From Cloacibacterium normanense (GTDB taxonomy: Bacteria > Bacteroidota > Bacteroidia > Flavobacteriales > Weeksellaceae): a stretch of DNA of 64,000 nucleotides. Made by a program: the position numbers and the translations under genes. The first letter of the stretch is position 1. Each line of letters opens with the position of its first letter. Shown piece after piece: positions 48,388 to 56,821 of the stretch. The DNA lies in assembly GCF_002943105.1 (NCBI RefSeq), contig NZ_PTPZ01000005.1, positions 62,001 to 126,000 on the forward strand. Direction: 5' to 3'. Under the pieces are notes generated by a model. That model worked only from the letters and a program-made list of their open reading frames with translations. It was not told the DNA's origin and did not search any database.

Positions 48388-49308
48388 TTACAACTGACTA
48401 GCAATTCCTTCTACAAAGGTTTTGGTGAAATCTTTGTTCATGGCTTTTCGGTTTTCAAATTTTGGAATTACTAGATTTTCAGTAAGTTGTTCTGTGGTTT
48501 TTCCTTCGGCGAGAGATTTTTTAATAAAATCTGCGCTTGCTTCTAAGAAATTTCTCATTTCGGTAAGATTTTCTAGATTTCCTTTTGTGAGATTTTTATC
48601 GGGAGCGTGCCCGAAAATAAATAAAGTGTCTTTATCAAAAGTAGAAATAGCTTTTTCTAAAACAGAAATCCAACTTCTAAAATTAGAACCATCTTTTACT
48701 CGATAAACAGGAATCATGTTGATGAACATTAAATCTCCCATGTGAACCACATTGTCTTTTTCGAAATGATACATTGCGTCTCCAAACGTATGTCCAGCTC
48801 CGAAATGATAAGCGGTTATTCTTTCTCCACCAGATTTGATGAGATATTGGTCGTCAAATAAAATATTAGCATATACCTGCTTATCTAAATTTTTAGCAAG
48901 TTCTGCTGCATTTTTCTGTAATTCTGGAACATTTTTTTGTGCCACAATTTTTTGAGTCAAATTTTTAAAAGCGAAATTTCCTGCAGTGTGATCTCCGTGA
49001 TGATGCGTGTTGCAAAGAAACTCAATCGGTTTTCCTTTGACTTGAGAAATAGAGTCAATTAAAGGTTGGATAAAATCTGGAAATTGAGAATCAATAACTA
49101 CAAATGAATCTTTGGTTTCTAACAAACCTACGGTTCCGCCACGATTGGTGAAACTGCTTACATTTCCTCTTATTTTAGAAATGTCCCCTTTTGAAGATTT
49201 TAAAACTTCAAAAACAGTTCTCTGAGAAGTACAAGACCATAATTGAGGCAAAATAGCAACGCCTAAAGTTGCGCCAAGAGAAGTGGTAAGAAATTCTTTG
49301 CGATTCAT
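48388..49308 (-). CDS. Metallo-beta-lactamase-fold lipoprotein
   Basis: The 306-residue product has an N-terminal signal (MNRKEFLTTSLGATLGVAI, lipobox-like LWSC near residue 26), so it is probably exported and lipid-anchored; the R-K-x-F-L pattern is only weakly Tat-like. The metal-binding motif CNTHHHGDHTAGN near residue 95, GAGHTFGDAMYHF near 165 and the later FIFGHAPD near 230 are those of the MBL fold. It resembles cyclase- or glyoxalase-type hydrolases more than true beta-lactamases. The substrate is unknown. The ATG at 49308 is preferred over a GTG five codons earlier. Confidence 0.82.
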   Translation of the reverse strand: MNRKEFLTTSLGATLGVAILPQLWSCTSQRTVFEVLKSSKGDISKIRGNVSSFTNRGGTVGLLETKDSFVVIDSQFPDFIQPLIDSISQVKGKPIEFLCNTHHHGDHTAGNFAFKNLTQKIVAQKNVPELQKNAAELAKNLDKQVYANILFDDQYLIKSGGERITAYHFGAGHTFGDAMYHFEKDNVVHMGDLMFINMIPVYRVKDGSNFRSWISVLEKAISTFDKDTLFIFGHAPDKNLTKGNLENLTEMRNFLEASADFIKKSLAEGKTTEQLTENLVIPKFENRKAMNKDFTKTFVEGIASQL

Positions 49309-49382
49309 GATTTTATTTTTCACGAATTTAATTATTTATACGTTAAATAGTCTTAAAATTTATAAATTTTATTCATAGAATA

Positions 49383-49390
49383 ATATCTTT
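49383..49390 (+). promoter_or_regulatory. Predicted -7 element of the desaturase promoter
   Basis: TATCTTTG, 21 bases before the ATG at 49412. Confidence 0.5.
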
Positions 49391-49411
49391 GTCTTTTTAA
49401 CAAATAATTAA

Positions 49412-50467
49412 ATGAGAGGAGAACAAAACATTATTAACGACTTAAAAAACTGGAAGGAACTCATCAAACCTTATGCTACACCAGAAGTAAAATTAGCAAG
49501 AAAAGAGGTTTGGAAAACGGTTTTACCTTTCGGTTTGCTTTTTATAGCGGCAGCCATAGTTTATGAATTTCAATTTTGGGGCGCTTTAGGAATTTGCTTT
49601 TTGGCAGGATTATTTTTAACCAGAATTTTTATTATTCAGCATGATTGTGGGCATCAATCTTTTTTTCCAGACAGAACTAAAAATGATAGAACAGGATTTC
49701 TAATGAGTTTGATGACGTGTATTCCATACAAATATTGGGCACGATCTCATAATCATCATCATGCACACCAAGGACAATTAGATACCAGAACCATCGGAGA
49801 TGTTACATTGTTGACGGTGAGAGAATACAACGAACTTTCTAATTGGGGAAAGATTAAATACAGAATTTATCGTTCCGTTCCTGTAATGTTTGTTTTGGGA
49901 CCGATTTACTACATTTTTATTCACAACAGAATTCCTTTTATCAAATTCAAAGGTTGGGAAAAAGAACGTTTAACACTATTGAGAACTAATTTATACTTAT
50001 TAGGATTTTTTGCCATTTTAGGAGTGATTTTAAGTTTGCCAAGTTTTGACCTTATCGAAGGTTTTAAAAAATTAGCACTTTTATACATTCCTATTCTTAT
50101 CACGTTTGCGTTTACAGCGATTTGGTTTTTTTACATGCAACATCAGCACGACCCAAATTACAAAGCATGGAAAGAAGATTGGCAATATCTTTTAGCAGCA
50201 ATTAAAGGAAGTTCTTATTATAAATTGCCAAAAATTTTCAACTTTTTTACAGGAAATATTGGGTATCATCACATTCACCATTTGGCTCCGAAAGTTCCTT
50301 TCTATAAATTAGAAAAATGCAGCAAGGAGAATCCTATTTTCCAAAAATATGTGACCACTATTACGTTATTAAGCAGTATTAAATATGCTTTTTATACACT
50401 TTGGGACGAAGAAAATTACAGAATGATTACCTTCAGACAACTGAAAACCATTCCTGTAAAAGCATAA
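49412..50467 (+). CDS. Membrane fatty acid desaturase
   Basis: Membrane desaturases insert a double bond into acyl chains using a di-iron centre. The 351-residue product has the three histidine boxes: HDCGH near residue 76, HNHHH near residue 113 and HHIHH near residue 288. There are four or more hydrophobic segments (for example VLPFGLLFIAAAIVYEF near 31 and LALLYIPILITFAFTAIWF near 222). It resembles acyl-lipid omega-type desaturases, but position and substrate cannot be told. It is a single gene with a promoter and terminator, likely important for membrane fluidity. Confidence 0.92.
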   Translation: MRGEQNIINDLKNWKELIKPYATPEVKLARKEVWKTVLPFGLLFIAAAIVYEFQFWGALGICFLAGLFLTRIFIIQHDCGHQSFFPDRTKNDRTGFLMSLMTCIPYKYWARSHNHHHAHQGQLDTRTIGDVTLLTVREYNELSNWGKIKYRIYRSVPVMFVLGPIYYIFIHNRIPFIKFKGWEKERLTLLRTNLYLLGFFAILGVILSLPSFDLIEGFKKLALLYIPILITFAFTAIWFFYMQHQHDPNYKAWKEDWQYLLAAIKGSSYYKLPKIFNFFTGNIGYHHIHHLAPKVPFYKLEKCSKENPIFQKYVTTITLLSSIKYAFYTLWDEENYRMITFRQLKTIPVKA

Positions 50468-50488
50468 AATTATTTCACATGATATTTC

Positions 50489-50518
50489 AAACCTTCAAGA
50501 TTTTCTTGGAGGTTTTTT
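50489..50518 (+). terminator. Terminator after the desaturase gene
   Basis: AACCTTCAAGA (50490-50500) pairs with TCTTGGAGGTT (50504-50514) through one G-U pair, followed by a T-run. Confidence 0.78.
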
Positions 50519-50553
50519 GTAGAGGTTAAAGAAAAGCCCTACAAAAGATTTTG

Positions 50554-50561
50554 TATCTTTG
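50554..50561 (+). promoter_or_regulatory. Predicted -7 element of the gene at 50581
   Basis: TATCTTTG lies 19 bases before the ATG. Immediately before the ATG is AGGAGG, but with no spacer, so it is not a usable Shine-Dalgarno sequence for this start. Confidence 0.5.
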
Positions 50562-50580
50562 AAAAGACAAATTCAGGAGG

Positions 50581-51630
50581 ATGAAAGACGTAAAAATAGA
50601 ATTCAGAAAACCAATGTATCCCGTAAATCCAGAATTGATGGATTATTTGGAAAAAAATCATCGACTTACCAATATCAGATTTTATTATGATGATTTATTG
50701 CGTTTTTCAGATTATATGCCTGTTAATGATAAAGAAGGCAAGGACACACTTTGGCTCAATGTGTATTACCCAGAATTTGAACACGCCGAAATCGAAGCCA
50801 ATCTCAATAAAATTTATACGCTTTTACATTCTGATGGAGATGTAGATGTACTTCCTTTTTTGAAGGTAGATTCTATTCATTTTTGTACGTTTGGGAACTC
50901 TAAACCATTTAGAATTAGAGTAAGAAATATTCTGAATGATAATTATACCAATTTTTACATTAAAAAAGCAGATGCTTCTAGAATTTATGGACTGGAATTA
51001 GAAGAAATTCTTTCTCCTAATCGTATTAATTTCCTTTTGTACAAAGACACTTTAATTGAGGAACATATTTTAGGAATTCCTGGAGATGTCTTTATAGAAA
51101 AGCATTTAGACCATTGTTCACCTCAGGAAAAAGCTCAAATTGCCAAAGAATTTGTGAAATTTAACGAAAGATGTCTCATCGGTTTACTCGGAGATATGCG
51201 TTCTTACAATTACGTGGTGATTCCTGCACATGATTTTGACCAAGTGGTGTATAGAATTCGTCCAATTGATTTTGACCAACAATGCTACGAAGGAAATCTC
51301 AAAATTTATCTGCCTCAATATTTCAAAGAAAACAAGAAAATGGTAGAAATGGTTTATGATAGACTTAAACCCAATTCCATCGAACAATACCGAAAAGAAG
51401 TTCGTTCTGCCATTGCAAAACGCGCCAGTACAGACGGAAGGTTGCCTCATTTGTTAGAAATTATGAAAAGAGATGAGATTTCTAAACCAGAACATGTAGA
51501 AGAATTGAAAGCAGGATTGCACAAACTTACTTATAGCATTCAGTTCAAAAAATGTGAATCTATGGGAGAAATTCTAGAAACTGGACTCAATTTTGTGATT
51601 AGAAATTATAAAAATTCTAACGTGAGATAG
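50581..51630 (+). CDS. Conserved protein of unknown function, possible kinase-like fold
   Basis: I do not recognise the family of this 349-residue cytoplasmic protein; it has no signal peptide or membrane segment. The centre has EEHILGIPGDVFIEKHLDH near residue 160, then LIGLLGDMRSYNYVVIP near residue 200 and YRIRPIDFDQQCYEG near residue 224. A conserved-looking Asp with a downstream Asn, followed by a DFD motif, recalls the catalytic and metal-binding loops of HipA or aminoglycoside-kinase-like proteins, which is an inference from spacing only. It lies just ahead of ruvC. Confidence 0.7.
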   Translation: MKDVKIEFRKPMYPVNPELMDYLEKNHRLTNIRFYYDDLLRFSDYMPVNDKEGKDTLWLNVYYPEFEHAEIEANLNKIYTLLHSDGDVDVLPFLKVDSIHFCTFGNSKPFRIRVRNILNDNYTNFYIKKADASRIYGLELEEILSPNRINFLLYKDTLIEEHILGIPGDVFIEKHLDHCSPQEKAQIAKEFVKFNERCLIGLLGDMRSYNYVVIPAHDFDQVVYRIRPIDFDQQCYEGNLKIYLPQYFKENKKMVEMVYDRLKPNSIEQYRKEVRSAIAKRASTDGRLPHLLEIMKRDEISKPEHVEELKAGLHKLTYSIQFKKCESMGEILETGLNFVIRNYKNSNVR

Positions 51631-51655
51631 CTTTATTTCTAAAGAAAAAAAACTC

Positions 51656-51663
51656 TACATTTG
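51656..51663 (+). promoter_or_regulatory. Predicted -7 element of the ruvC promoter
   Basis: TACATTTG matches TAnnTTTG and is only 4 bases before the ATG, so the ruvC message would be leaderless or nearly so. Confidence 0.5.
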
Positions 51664-51667
51664 CCTT

Positions 51668-52222
51668 ATGCAAGCCGAAAAAATCATTTTGGGAATTGAC
51701 CCGGGAACTTCTGTAATGGGTTTCGGGATTATTTCTGTTCATAAAGGAAAAATGAAACTCATTGCCATCGAAGAATTGGTAATGAAAAAAGAACCCAATC
51801 ACGAAACGAAACTCAAGAGGATTTTTGACAAAACTTTAGCTTTAATAGACGAATTTCATCCAGATGAAGTTGCTCTAGAAGCTCCATTTTTCGGGAAAAA
51901 CGTACAATCTATGCTCAAACTAGGAAGAGCTCAAGGAGTAGCAATGGCTGCAAGTCTTCATCGTGAAATTCCCATCACCGAATATTCTCCTAAAAAAGTA
52001 AAAATGGCGATTACTGGAAACGGAAACGCCAGCAAAGAACAAGTTGCAGGAATGCTACAAAATCTTCTTGCGATGAAAGAATTTCCTACCAAATATCTAG
52101 ATGCTTCTGATGGTTTAGCAGTGGCGGTTTGTCACAGTTTCAATCTGGGAAAACCTGAAAATGATAAAAATTACACTGGTTGGGCAAGTTTTTTGAAACA
52201 AAATCCTGATCGATTGAAGTAA
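51668..52222 (+). CDS. ruvC: Holliday junction resolvase RuvC
   Basis: RuvC cuts Holliday junctions in recombination. The 184-residue product begins MQAEKIILGIDPGTSVMGFG, with the first catalytic Asp in GIDPGT. The second acidic site is in ALEAPFFGKNVQSMLKLGRA near residue 72 and the last in YLDASDGLAVAVCH near residue 140. The length is normal (about 173-185). It follows the unknown gene by 37 bases but seems to have its own promoter. Confidence 0.95.
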   Translation: MQAEKIILGIDPGTSVMGFGIISVHKGKMKLIAIEELVMKKEPNHETKLKRIFDKTLALIDEFHPDEVALEAPFFGKNVQSMLKLGRAQGVAMAASLHREIPITEYSPKKVKMAITGNGNASKEQVAGMLQNLLAMKEFPTKYLDASDGLAVAVCHSFNLGKPENDKNYTGWASFLKQNPDRLK

Positions 52223-52378
52223 ATTTAAGATTTCTAAATTTTGTAAAATTAAATTTTAGTTTGCTGTAATTCAATAATTTAAAATTGTAAATTGATTTTA
52301 CAAGTATTTTACTGTGTAAAACCTAATACTATTCGTAACATTGTTGCGTTATTATTCGACCAATCAAAAAATATTCCT

Positions 52379-53470
52379 ATGGAAAATAAAACGCAAACTC
52401 CCGATAAAAATATTCCTACCAAAAGTGGAATATATCACCAAATGAACGGATTTCAGAAATTTCTGATGATGTGTTCTGGTTCTAATCTACATATTTTACA
52501 AAAATCTCCAAGTGAATGGAATAAATATGCAGGAATTGGCGGAATTGTACTTTTTACTGCTGTTTTTGCCACACTTTCTGCAAGTTATGCCATGTTTACG
52601 GTTTTCGAAGATGTTTGGATTTCGACTGGATTTGGGATTTTATGGGGATTAATGATTTTTAATCTCGACAGATATATTGTCTCTTCCATCAATAAAACAG
52701 GAAGTTTTTGGAATCAATTTTTCATGGCAGTTCCGCGTTTGATTTTGGCAACTTTTCTTGGAATTGTGATTTCAAAACCTTTGGAATTGAAAATTTTTGA
52801 AAAAGAAGTCAATAAGCAGTTGAACACTATCATCCAAAGAAATAAAACCGAATTGCAGAAAACCATGAATGGTAGAATTTTGCAGCAATCTGGTCCTTTT
52901 GCAGAAGAAAAACAAAAAATTCAGAAACAAATTGCCACATATCAAGCTTCTTATGATTCTGCTGCGGTGGAATTAGAAAAAGAAATTCTAGGAACAAAAA
53001 CGGGTTTAACTTCAGGAAAAGTAGGCTTCGGAACAAATGCTAAAAGAAAATCTGAACTGAAAGAACAACGCAGAAAAGATTTAGAAAATTACCAAAAACA
53101 AATGGAGCCGAGATTGAAATATTTGGATTCTCAAATTTCTGGTGTGTATCAAAATCTACAAACCGAACAGAAAAATTCTGAACAAGCCGAAAATAAATTT
53201 GATGGTTTTGCTGCGAGATTACAAGCACTTTCAGAATTGGGAGATACTAATTCTATCATGGCTCTTGCGTCATTTTTCATTATGATGATGTTTATTACGC
53301 TAGAAATTTCTCCTGTTTTGGTGAAGCTAATTTCCTCAGTTGGACCTTATGATTATCTTCTCGATAAAACCGAAAACGATTATCGACTGTATTCTAAAGA
53401 AAAAATAGAAAAAGGAAACGCCGCTACAGATTTTAGAATAGAGAATTTCAAAAATAATCTGGGAAAATAA
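52379..53470 (+). CDS. DUF4407 membrane protein with central coiled coil
   Basis: The 363-residue product matches DUF4407 in layout. Two to three membrane segments come first (residues 52-75, 83-105 and 118-140), with the motif GLMIFNLDRYIVSS near 96. A long charged helical region rich in Gln, Lys and Glu (residues 155-285) is probably coiled coil, and a last membrane segment (near 300-320, ASFFIMMMFITLEISPVL) precedes a short cytosolic tail. The function is unknown. An ATG at 52379 is chosen because an upstream TTG extension lacks similarity to the family. It is unrelated to its neighbours. Confidence 0.85.
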   Translation: MENKTQTPDKNIPTKSGIYHQMNGFQKFLMMCSGSNLHILQKSPSEWNKYAGIGGIVLFTAVFATLSASYAMFTVFEDVWISTGFGILWGLMIFNLDRYIVSSINKTGSFWNQFFMAVPRLILATFLGIVISKPLELKIFEKEVNKQLNTIIQRNKTELQKTMNGRILQQSGPFAEEKQKIQKQIATYQASYDSAAVELEKEILGTKTGLTSGKVGFGTNAKRKSELKEQRRKDLENYQKQMEPRLKYLDSQISGVYQNLQTEQKNSEQAENKFDGFAARLQALSELGDTNSIMALASFFIMMMFITLEISPVLVKLISSVGPYDYLLDKTENDYRLYSKEKIEKGNAATDFRIENFKNNLGK

Positions 53471-53529
53471 AATTTCGAAAACCTGCGATAATTCAGCCGT
53501 ATAAAATTTCTGGAAGTTTTTTCAAGTGA

Positions 53530-53537
53530 TAATTTTG
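53530..53537 (+). promoter_or_regulatory. Predicted -7 element of the transporter gene
   Basis: TAATTTTG fits TAnnTTTG, 16 bases before the ATG at 53554. Confidence 0.45.
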
Positions 53538-53553
53538 CATCGTCAAATTATAT

Positions 53554-54789
53554 ATGAAAAGTGCTATGCAGAATTCGGGAAAAAGATGGTTTATTGCCGT
53601 GATGGCGACCTTAGTACATCTGTGTTTAGGAACAGTTTATGCGTGGAGTTTTTTCCAGAAAACCGTCTCCGAAACTTTTGGTTGGAGCAATTCAGAAACA
53701 GCTTGGGCATTTAGTTTAGCCATTTTTATGTTGGGTGTAACTGCAAGTTGGGGCGGACAAAATTTACAGAAATTTGGGCCGAGAAAATTAGCGTTAATAG
53801 GAGCATTTCTTTACGCCTTTGGTTATATTATTTCCTATTTCGCTTTACAAAACGAAAGTTTGTGGCTGCTGTATTTCGGTTACGGAATTGTGGGCGGAAT
53901 TGGTTTAGGTTTGGCTTATGTAACGCCAGTTGCTACAGTTTCTAAATGGTTTCCAGACAAACAAGGTTTGGTTACTGGAATGGTGGTAATGGGATTTGGA
54001 TTGGGTGCTTTACTCATGTCAAAGCTTCTCGCTCCGATTTTTTTAGAATATTTTGAAAAAGATTTAGCCAAAACTTTCCTTGCAATTGGGATTACTCTTT
54101 TGGTTCTTCTTCCGTTTTTTGCCAATTTTTTGAACTTGCCAACAGAAGAAAAATCGACAGAAATTTCAGCCGAAAAATTAAGTGCTACCAAAGAAATTCT
54201 CTCTCCCAATTTTATTTTCATTTGGTTGATTTTCATGTTTAATGTAGTTGCAGGAATGATTTTTATATCGTTTCAATCACCTTTATTACAAGACTTATTG
54301 AAAGCCGAAAACGTAAATATAGACACCGCAACGCTAGAAAAAAGTGGAGCTACTTTAATTGCAATTAGTGCATTATTCAATGGGTTAGGAAGATTTTTCT
54401 GGGGAAGTATTTCAGATAAATTAGGAAGAGTAACCACTTTCAGATTATTACTTTTAATAGAAATGGGTGTTTTTGCTTCCTTGATTTTTATTAAATCACC
54501 CATTTTATTTTCTGTAGGTGTTTGTTTGATTTTACTGAATTATGGAGGAGGTTTCGGCGTTTTACCGTCTTTAATTAAAGATTTTTTTGGAACAAAACTG
54601 ATGCCGATAGTTTACGGAGCAGCACTTACAGCTTGGGGAGTTGGTGGAATTTTAGGTCCACAAATCACCGCTTACATGAAAGATCATTTCGCCGAAAACG
54701 CAGGATTATATGCCTATAAAGTAGCTTTGGTTTTAATAGCTTTGGGAATTGGGTTATCGTTTTTTGTGAAAAATAAAAAAGCTCAATAA
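53554..54789 (+). CDS. OFA-family major facilitator (oxalate/formate antiporter type)
   Basis: The 411-residue product has about twelve membrane segments. The N-terminal segment with HLCLGTVYAWSFFQKTV near residue 22, the GLGLAYVTPVATVSKWFPDKQGL stretch near 115 and the second-half loop GLGRFFWGSISDKLGR near 275 are the signature positions of the OFA family in the MFS. Members exchange oxalate, formate or other organic acids, so the substrate cannot be told. The gene overlaps a terminator at its end and stands alone. Confidence 0.9.
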   Translation: MKSAMQNSGKRWFIAVMATLVHLCLGTVYAWSFFQKTVSETFGWSNSETAWAFSLAIFMLGVTASWGGQNLQKFGPRKLALIGAFLYAFGYIISYFALQNESLWLLYFGYGIVGGIGLGLAYVTPVATVSKWFPDKQGLVTGMVVMGFGLGALLMSKLLAPIFLEYFEKDLAKTFLAIGITLLVLLPFFANFLNLPTEEKSTEISAEKLSATKEILSPNFIFIWLIFMFNVVAGMIFISFQSPLLQDLLKAENVNIDTATLEKSGATLIAISALFNGLGRFFWGSISDKLGRVTTFRLLLLIEMGVFASLIFIKSPILFSVGVCLILLNYGGGFGVLPSLIKDFFGTKLMPIVYGAALTAWGVGGILGPQITAYMKDHFAENAGLYAYKVALVLIALGIGLSFFVKNKKAQ

Positions 54790-54803
54790 AAATTGAGCTT
54801 TAG
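54774..54803. terminator. Bidirectional terminator after the transporter gene
   Basis: AAAGCTCAAT (54778-54787) and ATTGAGCTTT (54792-54801) form a stem around AAAA that overlaps the transporter's stop codon. The minus-strand reading ends in a long T-run, serving the DoxX-like gene too. Confidence 0.82.
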
Positions 54804-54807
54804 AATA

Positions 54808-55179
54808 TCAGTTCATCAGTTGACTGTATTTTTTTCTATTTTCCCACAAAATCCAAAGTAAAATTACCGCGAAAACCAATCCTGGAACAATTCCGGAAGG
54901 ATCATGGTGAAAATGATGCGCTAAAATCCCAATAATAATTGGTAACATAACTAATGCACCAACTGCTCTTGTTTTTGGAAGTAATACTAAAAGTCCTCCT
55001 ACAATTTCTGTAATCGCAATGAGAGGCATTAACCAACCAATTTTGCCAAAAGCATTGAACATTTCTAGTTGTTCTGGAGTTAGTTTTGGCGTTGGCATAA
55101 AGTTGAAAAATTTATTTGCCCCGAAAATAATCATTCCCACTCCGAAGAGAATGCATAAAATGTTGTAAACTGTTTTCAT
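54808..55179 (-). CDS. DoxX-like membrane protein
   Basis: The 123-residue product has four hydrophobic segments (residues 4-22, 47-66, 72-90 and 95-114). The first carries GMIIFGANKFFNFMP and the second ITEIVGGLLVLLPKTRAVGALV, matching the DoxX/DoxD-like layout. The family is linked to quinone or redox membrane functions in a few cases, but this member's role is unknown. The ATG at 55179 is favoured over one 15 codons upstream, which would read through the guaB terminator. Confidence 0.82.
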   Translation of the reverse strand: MKTVYNILCILFGVGMIIFGANKFFNFMPTPKLTPEQLEMFNAFGKIGWLMPLIAITEIVGGLLVLLPKTRAVGALVMLPIIIGILAHHFHHDPSGIVPGLVFAVILLWILWENRKKYSQLMN

Positions 55180-55206
55180 ATAATTTAATTTGATGTGAAG
55201 TAAAGA

Positions 55207-55240
55207 TATAAAAAAATCTCTCAAAATTTTTGAGAGATTT
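55207..55240 (-). terminator. Terminator after guaB
   Basis: On the minus strand AAATCTCTCAAAA pairs with TTTTGAGAGATTT and is followed by a T-run, 22 bases after the guaB stop. Confidence 0.88.
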
Positions 55241-55261
55241 CTATTTTAAAGTTTCTAGGAA

Positions 55262-56722
55262 TTATAGTGAATAATTCGGAGCTTCTTGCGTAATAATTAC
55301 ATCGTGAGGATGAGATTCTTTTAATCCAGAACCTGTAATCATCACCATTTTTCCGTCTTTTTGTAAAGTTTCTATATCTTTTGTTCCGCAATAACCCATT
55401 CCAGCTCTAATTCCACCAGTCAATTGGAAGATTACGTCTTCTAATTTTCCTTTGTATGGAACTCTTCCTTCAATTCCTTCTGGAACAAATTTTTTGGCTT
55501 CACTTTGGAAATATCTTTCTTTTCCACCACGTTTCATAGCAGAAAGACTTCCCATTCCTTGATAAGATTTGAATTTTCTACCTTGGAAAATAATTTCTTC
55601 ACCTGGTGCTTCTTCCGTTCCTGCTAAAAGTGAACCTAGCATTACTGCACCAGCTCCAGAAGCGATAGCTTTTACAATATCACCAGAAAGTTTAATTCCA
55701 CCATCTGCAATTACGGCTACATTATATTCTTTAGCTTTTTCGTAAACGTTATAAATCGCCGAAAGTTGAGGAACACCAACTCCCGCTACAACTCTGGTAG
55801 TACAGATAGAACCAGGACCAACTCCTACTTTTAATACGTTAGCTCCAGCTTTGATTAAAGCTTCAGCTGCATCTGCAGTAACAATGTTTCCGCCTACAAT
55901 ATCTAAATCTGGAAAAGCATTTCTAATTTCTGTAATTTTATCGAGAACACCTTTAGAATGACCATGAGCTGAATCTACTGCGATAATATCTACACCAGCT
56001 TCTACTAATGCAGCAACTCTAGTCATTGTGTCATCTCCTACACCAACTCCAGCTCCTACGATTAATCTTCCGTTTTGGTCTTTATTGGCTTGAGGATATT
56101 CTAATTGATTGTCGATATCTTTTATGGTAATTAATCCTACCAAATGATTTTCTGAATCTACAATCGGAAGTTTTTCTATTCTGTTTTTAAGCAAAATTTC
56201 TTTGGCTTGCTCTAAGTTGGTAGATTTATCAGAAGTGATAAGATTTTCTTTGGTCATCAATTCTTCTACTTTTGCAGAAAGATTTTCTTGATATTTTACA
56301 TCACGATTGGTGATGATTCCAATTAATTTATTTTCTGTATCTACTACTGGAAGTCCAGAGATTTTATATTTCGCCATAAGTTCCTTAGCTTCAGCCAAAG
56401 TATGATCTTTAGAAAGCGTAACAGGATCAGCAATCATTCCGTTTTCTGAACGTTTTACACGGTTTACTTGTGCCGCTTGTTCTGGAATAGGCATGTTTTT
56501 ATGAATAAAACCTAAACCTCCAACTCTGGCAATAGCTATGGCCAAATCTGCTTCTGTAACGGTGTCCATCGCTGCGGAAACGATAGGAACATTAAGCGTG
56601 ATTTTGTCTGAAATTCTAGATTTAAGAGAAACTTGGTTGGGTAAAACTTCTGAGTAAGAAGGGATAAGAAGCACATCATCAAAGGTGATGGCGGTTTCTA
56701 CGATTTTGTTGTGAATAGACAT
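55262..56722 (-). CDS. guaB: Inosine-5'-monophosphate dehydrogenase
   Basis: GuaB oxidises IMP to XMP with NAD, the committed step of guanine nucleotide synthesis. The 486-residue product has the N-terminal [21 protein letters not shown], two CBS domains around residues 95-205, the NAD-binding part [11 protein letters not shown] near 247 and the catalytic loop [19 protein letters not shown] near 300, with the active-site Cys. The flap motif [18 protein letters not shown] follows near 390. A -7 motif TAATTTTG (56744-56737) lies 14 bases before the start. The gene is monocistronic. Confidence 0.97.
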   Translation of the reverse strand: MSIHNKIVETAITFDDVLLIPSYSEVLPNQVSLKSRISDKITLNVPIVSAAMDTVTEADLAIAIARVGGLGFIHKNMPIPEQAAQVNRVKRSENGMIADPVTLSKDHTLAEAKELMAKYKISGLPVVDTENKLIGIITNRDVKYQENLSAKVEELMTKENLITSDKSTNLEQAKEILLKNRIEKLPIVDSENHLVGLITIKDIDNQLEYPQANKDQNGRLIVGAGVGVGDDTMTRVAALVEAGVDIIAVDSAHGHSKGVLDKITEIRNAFPDLDIVGGNIVTADAAEALIKAGANVLKVGVGPGSICTTRVVAGVGVPQLSAIYNVYEKAKEYNVAVIADGGIKLSGDIVKAIASGAGAVMLGSLLAGTEEAPGEEIIFQGRKFKSYQGMGSLSAMKRGGKERYFQSEAKKFVPEGIEGRVPYKGKLEDVIFQLTGGIRAGMGYCGTKDIETLQKDGKMVMITGSGLKESHPHDVIITQEAPNYSL

Positions 56723-56736
56723 CTTTACTTTCTTTG

Positions 56737-56744
56737 CAAAATTA
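56737..56744 (-). promoter_or_regulatory. Predicted -7 element of the guaB promoter
   Basis: TAATTTTG on the minus strand matches TAnnTTTG, 14 bases before the guaB start codon. Confidence 0.5.
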
Positions 56745-56782
56745 AACGTTTTTTTTTAATCATGAAAATTAAATTTTCTTAA

Positions 56783-56813
56783 TAAAAAAGCTTCCTAAAT
56801 TTTAGGAAGCTTT
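56783..56813 (-). terminator. Terminator after the first large T9SS gene
   Basis: AAAGCTTCCTAAA (56787-56799) and TTTAGGAAGCTTT (56801-56813) form a 13-bp stem. Read on the minus strand it is followed by TTTTTT. Confidence 0.88.
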
Positions 56814-56821
56814 GTATTGTA

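Noticed and set aside
53526-53945. Short frames overlapping the transporter gene
   Set aside because: They are out-of-phase readings of the first transmembrane segments of the OFA-family gene.
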